NCBI GenBank assembly: GCA_023374045.1
Contig: CM041776.1
Coordinates: 120,113,000-120,176,999 of the forward strand
Direction: 5' to 3'
From: Limonium bicolor
Taxonomy: Eukaryota > Streptophyta > Magnoliopsida > Caryophyllales > Plumbaginaceae
DNA: 64,000 nucleotides
The position numbers and the translations under genes are program-made. How positions within the stretch are numbered: the first letter of the stretch is position 1; each line of letters starts with the position of its first letter. Below the pieces are notes generated by a model, which was not told the DNA's origin, did not search any database, and saw nothing but the letters and a program-made list of their open reading frames with translations. Below are positions 45,201 to 57,300 of the stretch, piece by piece.

Positions 45201-45673
45201 ATTGGCAGAAGTCTTATGCCGATGTGCGACGACGCGACCTGGAGTTCGCCGTGGGCGATCAGGTGTTCCTGCGTGTCTCACCAATGAAGGGCGTGTTCCG
45301 ATTCGGCCAGAAAGGTAAGTTGAGCCCGAAGTACGTTGGGCCTTATGCGATCACGGAGAGGATTGGAGCTGTAGCCTACAGGCTAGCATTGCCTCCAGAC
45401 TTGGGCCGTGTTCATGACGTCTTTCATGTTTCACAGCTCAAGAAGTATATAGCCGATCCATCTCATGTTTTAGAGCCTGATCACTTATCCCTTGAGCCGA
45501 CGATGAGATACGTCGAGACTCCTTTACGAATCCTTGACACCAAGACCAGAGACACTCGCAACAAGTCAGTGCGAATGGTGAAGGTTTTGTGGTCAAACCA
45601 CGACGTCGAAGAAGCGACTTGGGAATTAGAGGACGCCATGAGGGCGAAGCACCCGACACTGTTTGTAGACTAG
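42296..45673 (+). pseudogene. Protease-RT-RNase H-integrase-chromodomain polyprotein, Tekay-like copy 1
   Basis: After the acceptor at 42295 the frame reads through the protease (VLFDSGASHTF). RT has [19 protein letters not shown], then [13 protein letters not shown] and the FIDD box. RNase H has [14 protein letters not shown]. Integrase has [25 protein letters not shown] and the Glu of QTERIIQTLE. The tail VRMVKVLWSNHDVEEATWEL is a Tekay-type chromodomain, which in this clade targets integration to particular chromatin. Breaks: frame changes near 42705-42725 and 43785-43795, and stops at 43065, 43290, 43299 and 44978. Confidence 0.93.
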
Positions 45674-46080
45674 ATTGTCTAGGGTCGTGAGGGTACGGGG
45701 CGTACCCCTTTTAAGGGGGTAGGCCCATTTTGTTTTAGCATTGCTTTGGGATAGCTTTGCTTGTATGTATATGTATACATTTTGTTTGACACGGTGAAAC
45801 AACCAGTGTATTGGTTGTAGTGTTGATAGCGCTTGTAGTGTATTGCTTGCAGGGTATTGTGCGTGGCTGCACAATGTGTATGTGTATTATGTTTGCATGG
45901 TATTGTGCGTGTTTGCACAATGTGTATGTGTGTTATGTTACTGTGAATATATATATGTGGAAATTGTTTGACAGATATGATATCTGTGAAGTGTGTGGGT
46001 ATGAATTTTGACAATTGAGTTATCAAATGAGTAAAGTTAGTAATCCACCAACTTTAACCAACTTTGAGGGCAAAGTTTCT
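45674..46080 (+). other. 3' noncoding internal region of copy 1
   Basis: It contains a GTACGGGGCGTACCCC palindrome (about 45694-45709), a twice repeated GTATTGTGCGTG...GCACAATGTGTATGTGT unit (45855-45932) in which each copy can fold on TTGTGC/GCACAA, and an AT-rich end. There is no ORF. Confidence 0.6.
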
Positions 46081-46094
46081 TATGGGGGGTAGAT
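46081..46094 (+). other. Polypurine tract of copy 1
   Basis: TATGGGGGGTAGAT directly precedes the LTR start TGAAATACCCC, as needed for plus-strand priming. Confidence 0.85.
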
Positions 46095-46898
46095 TGAAAT
46101 ACCCCAGGTTTAAAAACGGTGATTAATTAGGCTACCGGAATATTTAAGGGCTTAATTAGGCCTAAATAAATACGTGGGAACAATTCCCGGAGAAAACAGA
46201 TTCGGAAAACGAGTTAAAAATCCAAACGAGCTTTAAAACGTGTTTTTCGAGAAACCGGGAAAAACGTGATTTTAAACGGGCTTAATAAACTCGTAATAAT
46301 TATAGTTAGTTAAATATCTATAATTAGACCATAGTGAGGGTCTAGAGCTATTAACATTAATTAAACGAGAAAATTCCTGAAAACGGGTCCCGGAGTGAAT
46401 AGTGTCAAAACCGGGAGACGAAACGCATTTAATTCGAAAAGATGAAAAACGACCCGGGTAATTAGTAGAGTGTGGGGCCAGTTTTTACTAGACACACACA
46501 CACACTTAATTAATTAATTAGCTAGTTTATTAAGGCACAAGAGGACAAAAGAAATAAAGTAGAGAGAGAATAGTAAAAAGAGACTTTATTACTCTCTCAC
46601 CTCCCTTTCTCCTTGCCATTCACGATTTGTTCCCCCCCTCTCAAACTAGACTTTCTTCTTCCTCTGCACAAATGGCGATTTCAACTTCTCCATACAGCAC
46701 CTCTCTTCTTGTTTGATTTTGAACACTCAAACCAACTCCAAATCACACAAAAATACCACCGTTGAGTTCCTCTCGGCAAGGGCAACGTTTTCCACCCTTC
46801 AAAAGCTTGAAACCTCCATCTTCATCTCCATGGAAGTAGGCCATTTTGAAGCTTGAAGAGGTTTTTTTGGGTCTCCTTCATCTCCTTAATGCTCCAAG

Positions 46899-47265
46899 GT
46901 AAAAAGAAAGTCAAAAGCTCTTCTTTTACTAGCTTTTCTTGCAAATCAAAAATTCCCACTTTGAGCTCTTGCCTCCATTTCCAGCCGGTTTCTTATTTCC
47001 TTTGAGGAGTGCTGGAACTTCATCATTTTGATTGCCAAAACTCTCCATTTGGACACTTGAAGGTAATCTCTAAGTTAAACCCTAAAAACTAGCTCTTGAA
47101 ATACTAGTTTTTGTGAGGGGAGCTTGAATTAATGAGCTTGTTATGTGTATGTGGATATGATTGTAGATAGTAATCTAGACCCTTTATTTGGTGTGGGAAC
47201 AAGAAGAGAAAGAGTGAACAAGAGAAGAGGAATAAGAGAAAAAGGAAACCGAAAACTAGCAAGGT
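46899..47265 (+). promoter_or_regulatory. Three spaced AAGGTAA candidate splice donors in the copy 1 LTR
   Basis: GT dinucleotides at 46899, 47063 and 47264 each sit in an AAGGTAA context, 164 and 201 bp apart. Copy 2 has them at 55282, 55449 and 55644 (167 and 195 bp apart), and copy M at the same spacing with the third changed to AAAGTAA. The regularity suggests leader exons or a duplicated leader module. Confidence 0.5.
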
Positions 47266-47866
47266 AATGAGCTCACCTTGAGTTAGCTTTGTTGGATTGC
47301 AAAACAGATTTTAATGTTGAATTAAAGTCCTTGTTTTAGTGTAGTTAAGATACTAAAATTTGAATGAGTTGTGAGGCTTTTTAATGTTGCTTATGTGTGG
47401 GATATAAGTTTGAGACTAAACTGTTATATATGTATGAACAAGGTGGGAATTTAATGTGCTGCTGTGTTGATATGAATGCTTATATAAACAGGGATGGAAA
47501 AACTGACTTTTGTGAGCTTTTAGTGTGTGGAGAATGATTAAGAAAGTAGGCAAACCCTGTCAAAATTCAACTAGAAACTATGGGCTTGAGTGCATTAATG
47601 AGGGTAGTTGGAATGGTAGAGAAGAGGGTATTAAAACTGTCACAGAAATGGAAAACTAGCATTTGCTTGTTTGGAATTAAGTGAGGAATTTGAGTGGATT
47701 AATCAAGAGTTAGAGAGTGAACTTGGTGATTAGTTTAGGATGGTTTAGAAGGGTAATTAGATGCTAAAATATGTAGATTATAAGTGGGAAAGATTGGAGA
47801 ATCAAATGGTGAAAGAGTGGAGTTGGAATAGATTTAGAAATGCCAAATCTGTCAAAAATGCAACAG

Positions 47867-48195
47867 GGTCCGGGACTTAGGTCCAGGACCAAGTCCCGGA
47901 CCACCCCCAAAATTACCCCCGAGAGTACACAGTTTGACAGGTCCAGGACTTAAGTCCATGCCCATGTCCCGGACCACCCCGTGTTTGATTACCGAGAGTT
48001 TCCTTTCTTTCTGGTCCGGGACTTAGCTCCTAGCTAAAGACCCGGACCACCCCATTTTTAATAGCCGAGAGTTTGCCTTCATTATGGTTCGGGACTTTAC
48101 TCCTGCATGAAGACCCGGACCAAGAGCAAATATCAGCCGAGAGTTGAACCAAAGGTTGGTCCGGGACTTAGGACCCGAACAAGGTCCCAAACCAA
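47867..48195. repeat. Array of five GGTCCGGGAC/GTCCCGGACC inverted repeats in the copy 1 LTR
   Basis: Each unit of about 65-75 bp has arms GGTCCGGGAC and GTCCCGGACC around a variable loop of 10-20 bases, followed by a CCGAGAGTT spacer element. Some arms carry single changes. The block stands out as GC-rich in AT-rich DNA. The corresponding place in copies M and 2 has equivalent arrays. Confidence 0.88.
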
Positions 48196-49826
48196 CCCAA
48201 AAACTTAAAAATAAGTTCATTAAGTGGGTTTTAAGCTAAGGAATTGATTGGTAATGATATTATAAGTTAAGTAGGACTTAATTAATGATGTGTGAGGGTC
48301 ATTAAGGGCTTAAACAAGATTAAGAGAAAATGAGAAGTAAGAACTTGTATAAGTCAAGCTTGAAATGTAATGACTAAGTAAGTAAGTAAAGTTCGGGAAA
48401 ACGTTAGAGAAGTAACAGGTCAAGTTAGTTATGGATAATTAACCTCCCGACCTAATGTATGTTATAGGATTCGATTAGTCGGACTCCGAGAGCGAGTCGG
48501 CAAACGAACAACGACGGTGAACGGTATGATTTTCTCATGCCCTGTATTCTAACCCGGTTACTCCGGTTTGTGTGTTTATGTGTTTATATGCAATCACCTA
48601 ATCAAGATAAAGTGCATGAATATGATTTATTGCATTTCCTTATATCATGTGCTTGTCTTTGCACTTGATGGAACTATGTCTTGTAAGACAAGTTTGTATA
48701 ATTCATGAAATATTTGAATGATGATAAATCTTGTGTTTGAGAAGTTCTCTCTAACACCCTAACCTTCTGACTTACCTAACTTGAGAAATGGGTAACTGAG
48801 ATTGAGAGGAGACCGATATAGCTTCAGCCACGAGTGAGAATGAGGAAGCAAGAGAGATTGCTTACCGAGTTCTGGCCTAACCTTCCCACCATGGTTCCGA
48901 ACCGTATGGTCGCAACCCGGGGAAGTAAGCCAAATCTAAAGCCCGGTGGTGAGATGTGGTGAGCTTGCCTCATCTCTGCCCGGAGGTCCCCCGACTTAAC
49001 TGAGTAATTATTTCAAGAGATAAATAATTGGTTAAGTGTGTATCATGCCTTGTGCGAGACATATGATCATGAGCTAAGATTAAGAACATCTGTCTGACCC
49101 GGATGAGAATTTGGCTAACATGAGAAGAGGCTAGAACTTGAGGAGAGAATCTCAAGGCCTCAATGACCAATGTATGGATAACTTGTGTTGTTTCCATTGT
49201 TGCGATGTACTCTATGTGTGGGTATTGTTTATAATGTTGTTTGTATTTAGCATGCTTGTCTAAATGTTAATGAACCCCATGTATACGACCATGTAGTCGG
49301 CGTACCCCCGTTAGCACGCGGGGTATGCGATTATCATATGTAGCTTTAGCTGAGCCCCTTGGGGCGATGTTTTTATTCTTACAGGTACCCGAGATGGCTG
49401 ATTGGTCGAGATGGACAGGGTTGTTATACTTTTGATAGTTAGTAGTAGATGGTGGTGTACCGAGTTGTAAACGGGCTTGTAGCCCTAGAGTAGTCGGTGT
49501 ACTATGTGGTACACCCGTTGTATTTTGAGAGAAGTTAACTTGGAAAGAATGAGTGGAATGTTTAAACTCATATTCTTTTGTGAGACTTGTGAGATCATTA
49601 TGTAATGAATACTCTTAGTACTCGGTAATCAGGCGTTGTAAATTATGATGATGCAAGTATGGTATTTCTATTTATCAGACCGGGACTGTATTTAGTTAGG
49701 GCTGTTAGCTATGGAAGGCCGCCGGTATTGTATCACCCTTCGTAGTCGTGAGTAACTCCGCTGCGATTAGCTGTGTTAATGTGACGATTAGACCATGATT
49801 AGAGTATTGGCAGTTGGGGTGTTACA

Positions 49827-50901
49827 TTCGGTTTTAAATTCGAAGTCTTACCCTTAGGTGGGTGAGATCTCAGTGGCTTTACAGCCACCGGTGCACTATA
49901 GGCGAGCGGTAGTGGCTCAGCTACCTTGCCCTTCTCAGCATGGGCACTGCTATCTCCAGGGGTACTCTTTTGTGGTGGGTGGGAGTACTTCCCTTTCTGC
50001 TTCTTCCATCCCTTTCCCTGACCCAGGTCATCGGGGTCGGTACTCTTACCGATCACCTTGCACTTATGCGCAATCTCCTCGTCCCTCAGCTGGACGGTGA
50101 TCTCAACTCGTGAGGCGGCATGGTAACACTCCTGAATTATTCAAATGTTAAATGCTATTCTTGGGTATTAAGGCATTAACTCATATTGACTACGACACTA
50201 AGGGATTAATTCGGTGTTTACCTGAAGCGAGGTAACCGAGTATACCCCATGCCATACTGGAGGCGGTGGCTCAATCCGCCGTAGAAGAGGTCGACAAAGA
50301 CCTTGCCGGTATACCCGAGGTCGGGTAAAAGTCAGAGGATGGAAGTGAAGGTGGTGTAGTATTCATCAACGGTCATCTTGTCAGTCATTTTCAACGCATC
50401 CAGCTCTAGCCTCTTTCTCATCTTCACATGTTCTAGGTAGTACTTAGCTCGAAGAAGTGCGGTGAAAGAATCCAAACCAATGGTGGGGTCGGTGATGTAT
50501 TCGCCCTTGACGAGCTTCCACCAGTCCATAGCCGCATCTTTCAGATAGTATGCAACTATTCTCAACCATACTCCAGTAGGAGCCTCAAGGGTATCGAAGG
50601 CCGTCTCCATCTCGGAGATGTAAGCCTTGAGTTTGGCGGGGTCGCTCTCGCCCCTAAAGCATGGTGGTCGTAGATCAGCTACAGCCTCTACCCAATTCGG
50701 TTCTCAGGGTTAAGGTGGTTAGGGCTGTTGTTGTTGCTGGTTCTGCTGGGTTTGCTGAGTCTGTCGTACAACCGCTATTACCTGAGGTAGCATCTGTGCT
50801 ACTGTGGCAGTGACGATCTCAGCTATCGTGTGCGTGTCGGGCTCCTCAACAGACTCTCCACGACCTCTGCCATGGCCTCGGCCTCGTCCTCTGCCTGATA
50901 T
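49827..50901 (-). pseudogene. Gag of Tekay-like copy M
   Basis: The start codon position (50901) is ATA in place of ATG in a TTGTTCAG-ATA-TCAGGCAGAGG context that matches the copy 2 start. It is followed by an RGRGRGHGRGRG-like basic N-terminus. The capsid core reads AYYLKDAAMDWWKLVKGEY, RAKYYLEHVKMRKRLELDAL and DKMTVDEYYTTFTSIL. Stops interrupt the N-terminal third. Intron 1 is at 50132-50221. Exon 2 ends with the basic linker and the donor of intron 2 at about 49849-49854. Confidence 0.87.
50132..50221 (-). other. Gag intron 1, copy M
   Basis: A 90-bp GTAAAC...TTCAG segment sits at the same codon as intron 1 in the other two copies; it contains stops in the gag frame. Confidence 0.83.
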
Positions 50902-51126
50902 CTGAACAAGCAGTTAACTCATATTAGGTATTACGACCACACGGTCTAGGGTTTAAACAATTGTATCATCCTTTAAGATGTTAAAGGGATTCCGTAATCA
51001 TTAACCGTTATTCAAGATTAGGTCTCTACTTCTCCGTTGCGAAACGGGTTGTAATCCGAACTCGGTAATCACTATGCTCGATAATTCCTAGTCATCAGAG
51101 CGTAACTACGCTTTGATACCACTTTT
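50902..51126 (-). other. Leader and primer-binding site of copy M
   Basis: The PBS, TGGTATCAAAGC on the minus strand (51110-51121), matches the 3' end of initiator-Met tRNA except for one base and is five bases from the LTR. It lies inside an 11-bp inverted repeat (51094-51117) with one mismatch. The rest is noncoding leader ending in the splice-acceptor-like TTGTTCAG before the gag start. Confidence 0.75.
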
Positions 51127-54100
51127 TATAACACCCCTACCGTTAATCCCGTCATTATTGCCTAATTGTCTTGGTCATCATTATAATCACAACAAATTTT
51201 CGTTTACAATGCGGGTGATACAATGTCGTTAGCCGTCCATGCGACTAACCAGGCTTAACTTACAACAGTTACGGTCCAATAAACTAGAAATATACCGAGC
51301 TTCCATAAATACATACATATCATCATACAACCCATATTCAATTACCGAGTAATACAAGAGTTTAATTCAGATACATCACAATCTATTGCAATCACAAAAA
51401 CATACTAGTATGTGTACAACGTGGTACACCGGCCAATTCAAAATGGGCTACCAGCCCATGTACAACTCAGTACACTAACCAAAATATCACTAACTAGCAA
51501 AAGCTCAAAAGTCCGGCCACCAACTCGACCAATCAGCCCTGTCGGTTCCCTGAAATAAAAATAGTGGCCCCAAGGGGCTTAGCATATTGCTGGCATGAAA
51601 TTCGCATACCCCGCGTGCTAACGGGGGTACGCCGACTACTTTGTCGCATGCATGGAGTTGATTTTATTACAAACAATCATGCTAAATAATAACAACATAA
51701 TGGGAATGCACTAGCAACATTCGCACACAGAGCATAACACATGAGAGTGAAAATCAATTCACAAGTCACATTCAATGTCCTCAATCACACCCTCTAAATA
51801 TCCTACTTCTTGGATAAGTTAGGGTTAAGTCGGTATGACCTCCGGTTGAGATATACATATAGATCTCACCACCGGGTCATTTATTTTATAACCCATAATA
51901 CCCGGTTTACCTCTTTAGGCAGGTAAGCCCTGCCAGTCTCACTCCAAATGGGCACCACTATGTGACACACGGCCCCATAGGGCACCACTATGTGGGACAC
52001 AGCCCTGTAACAAGGGAGTTCGACCATGGAATCAGAAACAAACGCTCTGTTGTTTCCTCTTCCTTTCACGCGTGACTCACAATCCCCCTAACCTAACTCT
52101 CTGGTTAGTGATAATATACAGTCAGTGAGTTAGTCGGAGTTCAACTCACAATTCAATCATACGTGGGACATGGCGCATTCTAAGCGGTTAGGTCCTACCA
52201 CTGTGAGTTATGTCAAGTGCCGAGTTAGATTAGATCACAGACAATTATACACTCGTACAAGGCATTCAACCATTCACAAGACAAAAAGAAATGCAGTAAA
52301 CATATTCGTGCATTTATCTTGATAGGTGATTTGCAAACAAACACACAATCACACAAATCGAGGTAATCTCGGTAGCATACAGGGCATGAGAAAATCATAC
52401 CGTTCACCGTCATTGGTTTGTAATCGACTCTCCTTTGGAGTCCAACTATTCAAATCCTATAACATTCATGGAATCAGGTGGTTAATTCTCTATAATTAAC
52501 CTAACTCATTTCATCTTTAATGTTTCTCAATTTACAATTACTAAGTCATTACATTTCAAACTCATTCATACAAGTTACTTGCTACTTATTATTTCCTAAG
52601 CTTGTTTACACCTGTAATGACCATTACATATCATTAATCAACTCCTAAGAATCAACTCCATCTTAAAATTCCATTTATACACTTTCTAGAGCATTTTTGG
52701 GTTGGTCTGGGACCTTATCAAGGTCCCAAGTCCCGGACCAACACTAGAATAAACTTTCGGCAGGTTTTTTTATGTGGTCCGGGACCTTGTACTTACACAA
52801 AGTCCCGGACCAAGTCATGGTATAACTCTCGGCTGCTTTTCTTTGTTGGTCCGGGTCCTTAGCATGGAACCAAGTCCCGGACCAGTATTTGAAGAAACTC
52901 TCGGCTGTTTTAAATGAGGTGGTCCGGGTCCTTGTATGGGACCTAAGTCCTGGACCACTCCCAGAATACAACTCGCGACCTTTTTTATATATTGGTCTGG
53001 GACTTGGTCTTGGACCTAAGTCCCGGACCCTGCTACATTTTGACAAATTTTACATTTTCCTTTGGTGTTCTAACTTCCTTTCTTTGCCCAATCCTTTACC
53101 AATTTTTCCACATGTAATCTTACATGTTTTAGCACTAATTGGACACTCTAAACTTCCATAAATCATTTACTAAACTCATCACTCATTTCCTTGTTAATTT
53201 TACATAATTTTTCCACTCTAAATTTTCCTAGAAACTCTTGCTACAGATTTTGCTCTTCTTCTTTTCACTAACTTAATGGTTCTTCAACTAATGCATTACT
53301 AGTGTTCATTGCATTATTTTCATCCCAAGTCTTACCCCACTACATAACTTCTTACCACAATACATAACTTCTCTCTAATCTAGTTTCCAAGGTAACTAGT
53401 TATTTTAATTGAACTCTAAAACACACCTAGTTATCCTAGGTTCTTTCTATCAACAATTACACTTAAGACATCTAGTTTCTACCCAAATTTCGATAGAGGT
53501 TCCCTACAATTCTAAGAATTGCCCCTATTGTTCATTCAGTTCATCAAAACCAATACAACAACACAACCATTTTAGACACTAACCACACATTAAATTTCAG
53601 CACATTAACACTTAACTCATTTGGCTCCAAGGCCTTTATTCATTATCATAAACACACTAAAATAACTCAACTTCATACTCTCCATTGCAGTAGCTCAACA
53701 ATACTTAAGCAATGTAAATTTTCTCATACAACAGGACATTCAAAATCTGTTTCAAAGGTAAGTCCATTACTTTGGGATTTTCTAGTTTTCTTCCCTTCCT
53801 TTCTCTTCCCTTCCTTCTTGCTCTTTCTCTCTTGTTTTTCCTTGTTTTTAAAACCGGTTATATGGGTATATTACTGATGCTACAGCCAACCCAAGAAAAA
53901 CAACATTAACTTAATAACTAACCCTTGAATTAACCTAGGATTGAAGAAGATGTTTAAGGCTTTAAAGAAGGGTGTTACCTTGCAACTTCTAGGTGAAGTT
54001 TTGGGCAGTAAAATGAAAAGGTTCCAGCTCCAAGATTGAAGACACAAACCGGCTGGAATGGGAAGCAACAAGGGGTTCACGTTGGAATTTTTTTGTTGAA

Positions 54101-54351
54101 AGAGAAGCTAGAAAAAAAAGAGTTTTTAGATTCCCTTCTTACCTTAAAACAACAAGAAGATGGTTTGGCTTCCAATGGTCTCCTTTAGTATTCAAAAGGG
54201 GCTACAGCCATGGGGATGGACTTCAAGCTTCTTAGGTTTTGAAGGGTGGAAAATGATCCCCAAGGTGAGAGGAGTTCAATGGTACAATTTTGTAGAGTTT
54301 GGACCTTGTTTTGGCTTTGAGAATGGAAGAGAAATGAGGCGGTTGTATGTT
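51127..54351 (-). repeat. 5' LTR of copy M (partial)
   Basis: Read on the plus strand it starts TATAACACCCC (inner end) and aligns in reverse to the copy 1 LTR. Its outer 500-600 bp are missing because copy 2 is inserted at 54351. It carries an inverted-repeat array (52704-53031) and donor-like sites at 54142, 53978 and 53770 on the minus strand. Confidence 0.87.
52704..53031. repeat. Array of about five GTCCGGGAC inverted repeats in the copy M LTR
   Basis: Arms of the type GGTCCGGGACC and GGTCCCGGACC are separated by short loops, with ACTCTCGGCTG spacers, the complement of the CCGAGAGTT element in copy 1. The order and number resemble the copy 1 array; the individual loops differ. Confidence 0.87.
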
Positions 54352-57300
54352 TGAAATACCCCAAACTTAGATATGGTGTTTAAGTGATAAACTAAGATAT
54401 AAGGAGACAAAATAATGCCTTAGAAACATTAAGAAACCATTTTAACCAAAGAAAACATAAGGAAACACCAAAAGAGCAGTTTAAGCAAAAACGTGCTCTA
54501 AGCTTGGAGAGACTTGGGTGAGAACCCAAATATTGTTCTAATACCTTAGTAATATCCTAATGGTCATTTTAAATCAATTAACAAAGAAAACCAAGCTTGA
54601 AAACAAGTTAAAACACAAAATGTGCTTTAAGGAGTCTTAAAGCACATTTTTGAAAAAATTGTCTTGTAAATGGGTTTTGAGTGGCTAAATGTCTATCATT
54701 ACTCTTTAATTAACATGTGTACTAATTAGTATCACATTAGGAAGTCTAAATCAATGGGAAATCAAAAATTTCACAACAATGTGCCTTGTTTTGTGAATAG
54801 TGACTAATTTAGTCTTTAGTTAATTAAGCTTAGTTAGTTGGTCAAACAAGACCATGACTTGCCTTAATTAATAGGGGGCCGGTTTTTCTAAGGGTGTGAC
54901 TCACCATGAGTAGCCAAATGATATTAGAAAAGAAGAGGGAAAAGTAAGGAGTTACTATTTACTTTAAGAAAACAAATATCTTACTTTACTTACCTCTCTC
55001 CTCATCTCTTCATTCTTCATCTTCTCCACCGGTTTTCCTTGCTCTCTTTCTTCTCTGTCACGTAAAACTCAAACTCCATGCTAGCTCCATCTAGCTTTGA
55101 TCACTACTTGCTCATTTTAGCTCTAAAACCAAAACAAATTACATATTCTTCTTAGTTAGCTCAAGCTCTCTCTTTCTATCTTTTCAAAACTTCAAGAGCT
55201 TTGATTTGGTGCCAAGACAAACCACCATTAGAGGAGGAAACTCAAGTTTGGAGACTCCATTGGCTTCTCCATTCTCTTAAGGTAAAGAAAGTGTAAGAAA
55301 ATCTAGGTTTCCATCACTTTTCTTCATGACCGAAAATACATACTCATGGGGCTTCATTTTAATGATTTGTTCTAGCTTTTTTTCTACTCTCCAAAGGATA
55401 GAGGAGGTCCTTCTTGCTTCATATCCAAGCTTGTCTTGAGAAACCAAGGTAAAACAATCAATTCAATACCTTAAAACACATTTTTAACCTAGGTTTTGTT
55501 CCTTAAGGTTGGTGTGTTGTTTAGTACTCATTGGAGTCATTGAATATTGGTTAGAACATTGGCAAGGAGATTTTAAGTGGTGACCGAGATTGAGCAAGGA
55601 AAAAGTCTAAGGAGCCAAGTTTGTGAGCTTGTAAAAGAACAAGGTAAATTACTTACCTTAAGGTGTTTTTAATGTATTAAGGGATGGGATATGGATAGGT
55701 AACAAGTTTAGCTTAGAGTTTATAATGAAAAAGGGATATGAAACTTAGGAGAAAGAATACTATTATATTGAGAACTTGTGACTAAGGAGCCAATGAGGAA
55801 AGAGATAGTTAAACAATGTTGAGGTGAATTACAAGAAGCATTTTATTTCAATGGGAGCCTTGTTGTGTGTATTTGCAGGTCAAAGGCAAATATATGTGGA
55901 AATTCAGTGGTTAAGATTATTGTCATTTAAGGGCCTAAGTGCCAAGCATTTAAGTTTATACACTATATGATGATGTGGTGTAGTTTTGGTGTAAATTGTG
56001 TGTTAAGATGATGTAATGGGAATTTGAGTGATCTTGGTTGTTTAATGGTGAAAAACCAAGTGTTTAGGTGTAGTAATATACTAGAGAACCTATGTCAAAA
56101 TTTGAAGGAAAAACATGATGTTTAAGATAATCTAAGGAGATTATATGACTAAGGAAGTACTAGGAATCTTGGGTGTTGTGTTGGCTAAAAAGAATGAGTT
56201 CAAGATGTTCTAGTGAACTAGGGTGACTTAGGTATGTCTAGGAGGAACTAGGAGTTACAATGGTGAATTTTAGGCACCGAGACCTTGATAAAAAGAAGTT
56301 AGGAAACTTTAGTAGGTTTGATGTGAATGAGTGTAAAACTTTGAGATGATTTAGGTAGAAACTAGAGTTTAGAATTTAAGGAAGGCTTGGAAATTGTAAT
56401 AGGGGTGGAAAGTAGTATTTATGGTGTGGTCAAGTTCTTAAGGAGGGAACTTTTGGCTAGTAGAAGTTCTAGGTGAAAGGGATGTTGAAATGTAGGAAAG
56501 AAATAAGTGTTAAGTGTTGGTAGTTGTTGTAAGAATTGAGTAAAGGATTGGAATGATCTTTGGAGGTTATTTTAATGAGTATGGAGGATGATTTAAGGTG
56601 GGTTTAAGGGTCTAAATGATGTTAGAACACATTAGGAGGCTTGGGGAAAAATTTGGAATTGAAAGAACAACTTAAGAGTAAAGTCTGTAGTGGTCCGACC
56701 CAGGGTCCGACCCAGTTCTGGGTCGGACGGACCTCTGTTAAGCCACCGTAAATGTTTCTGGAATGGTCCGACCCAGGGGACTTGGGTCGGACATGGGTCA
56801 GACGGGAGAGTTTTAAAAGACGGGAAAATTTCTGGAATGGTCCGACCCAGTTGGTTGGGTCGGACGTGGGTCGGACAAGTGGAACTTTTCAAACCCGATA
56901 GTTACTGGAATGGTCCGACCCAGTTGGTTGGGTCGGACGGTGGGTCGGACGACCCTTAACACTTAAAAAAAAGAAATTTTGAATTCTAAGGATGATAATT
57001 GGTAATAAGGTATGCCATTGGTAGGGTAGTAATGATTAGGACCCTAAGAACCTAAGGGATTAAGTTAAGTTAAGTAAAAACCTTAATGTTTAAAGTTAAG
57101 TTTATAAGGTTAAGTGGCAAGGATTTAAGAGGGTATCGAATGGGAATCTTTAGGGACTAAGTGAGTTAAGTAGGTGCAAATAACTAATGACCTAAAAATG
57201 AATCAATGTTTTAGGTTTGTGAATTGGGACCCCGGAGAAGGTTAAACAAACGACGGACGACGGTGAACGGTACAATCTTTCTTGTGACCTGCTTGCTAAC

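Larger units (their letters stand above)
40466..49826 (+). mobile_element. Tekay/Del-like chromovirus carrying an AlkB exon, copy 1 (5' truncated)
   Basis: In order this copy holds the end of gag exon 1, three gag introns, an AlkB exon, protease-RT-RNase H-integrase-chromodomain, a polypurine tract and a 3' LTR of 3732 bp. The 5' LTR, PBS and first part of gag are missing; about 15 bp of gag exon 1 lie across the Tat-like insertion at 31377-31391. The right end abuts copy M inside its second gag intron. Clade is inferred from the C-terminal chromodomain and the initiator-Met-like PBS of the sister copies. Confidence 0.9.
46095..49826 (+). repeat. 3' LTR of Tekay-like copy 1 (3732 bp)
   Basis: It starts TGAAATACCCCAGG and ends GGGGTGTTACA. 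The same termini bound the 4090-bp LTR of copy 2. It contains three AAGGTAA-type donor sites (GT at 46899, 47063, 47264) and an array of five inverted repeats at 47867-48195. No convincing TATA box was found. Long LTRs of this size are usual for Tekay/Del. Confidence 0.92.
49827..54351 (-). mobile_element. Tekay-like copy M (minus strand, gag and 5' LTR only)
   Basis: On the minus strand the order is 5' LTR (51127-54351, interrupted by copy 2), PBS, leader, and gag up to the start of intron 2. There it is cut by the 3' LTR of copy 1. Whether this copy had an AlkB exon is not visible. Confidence 0.87.
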
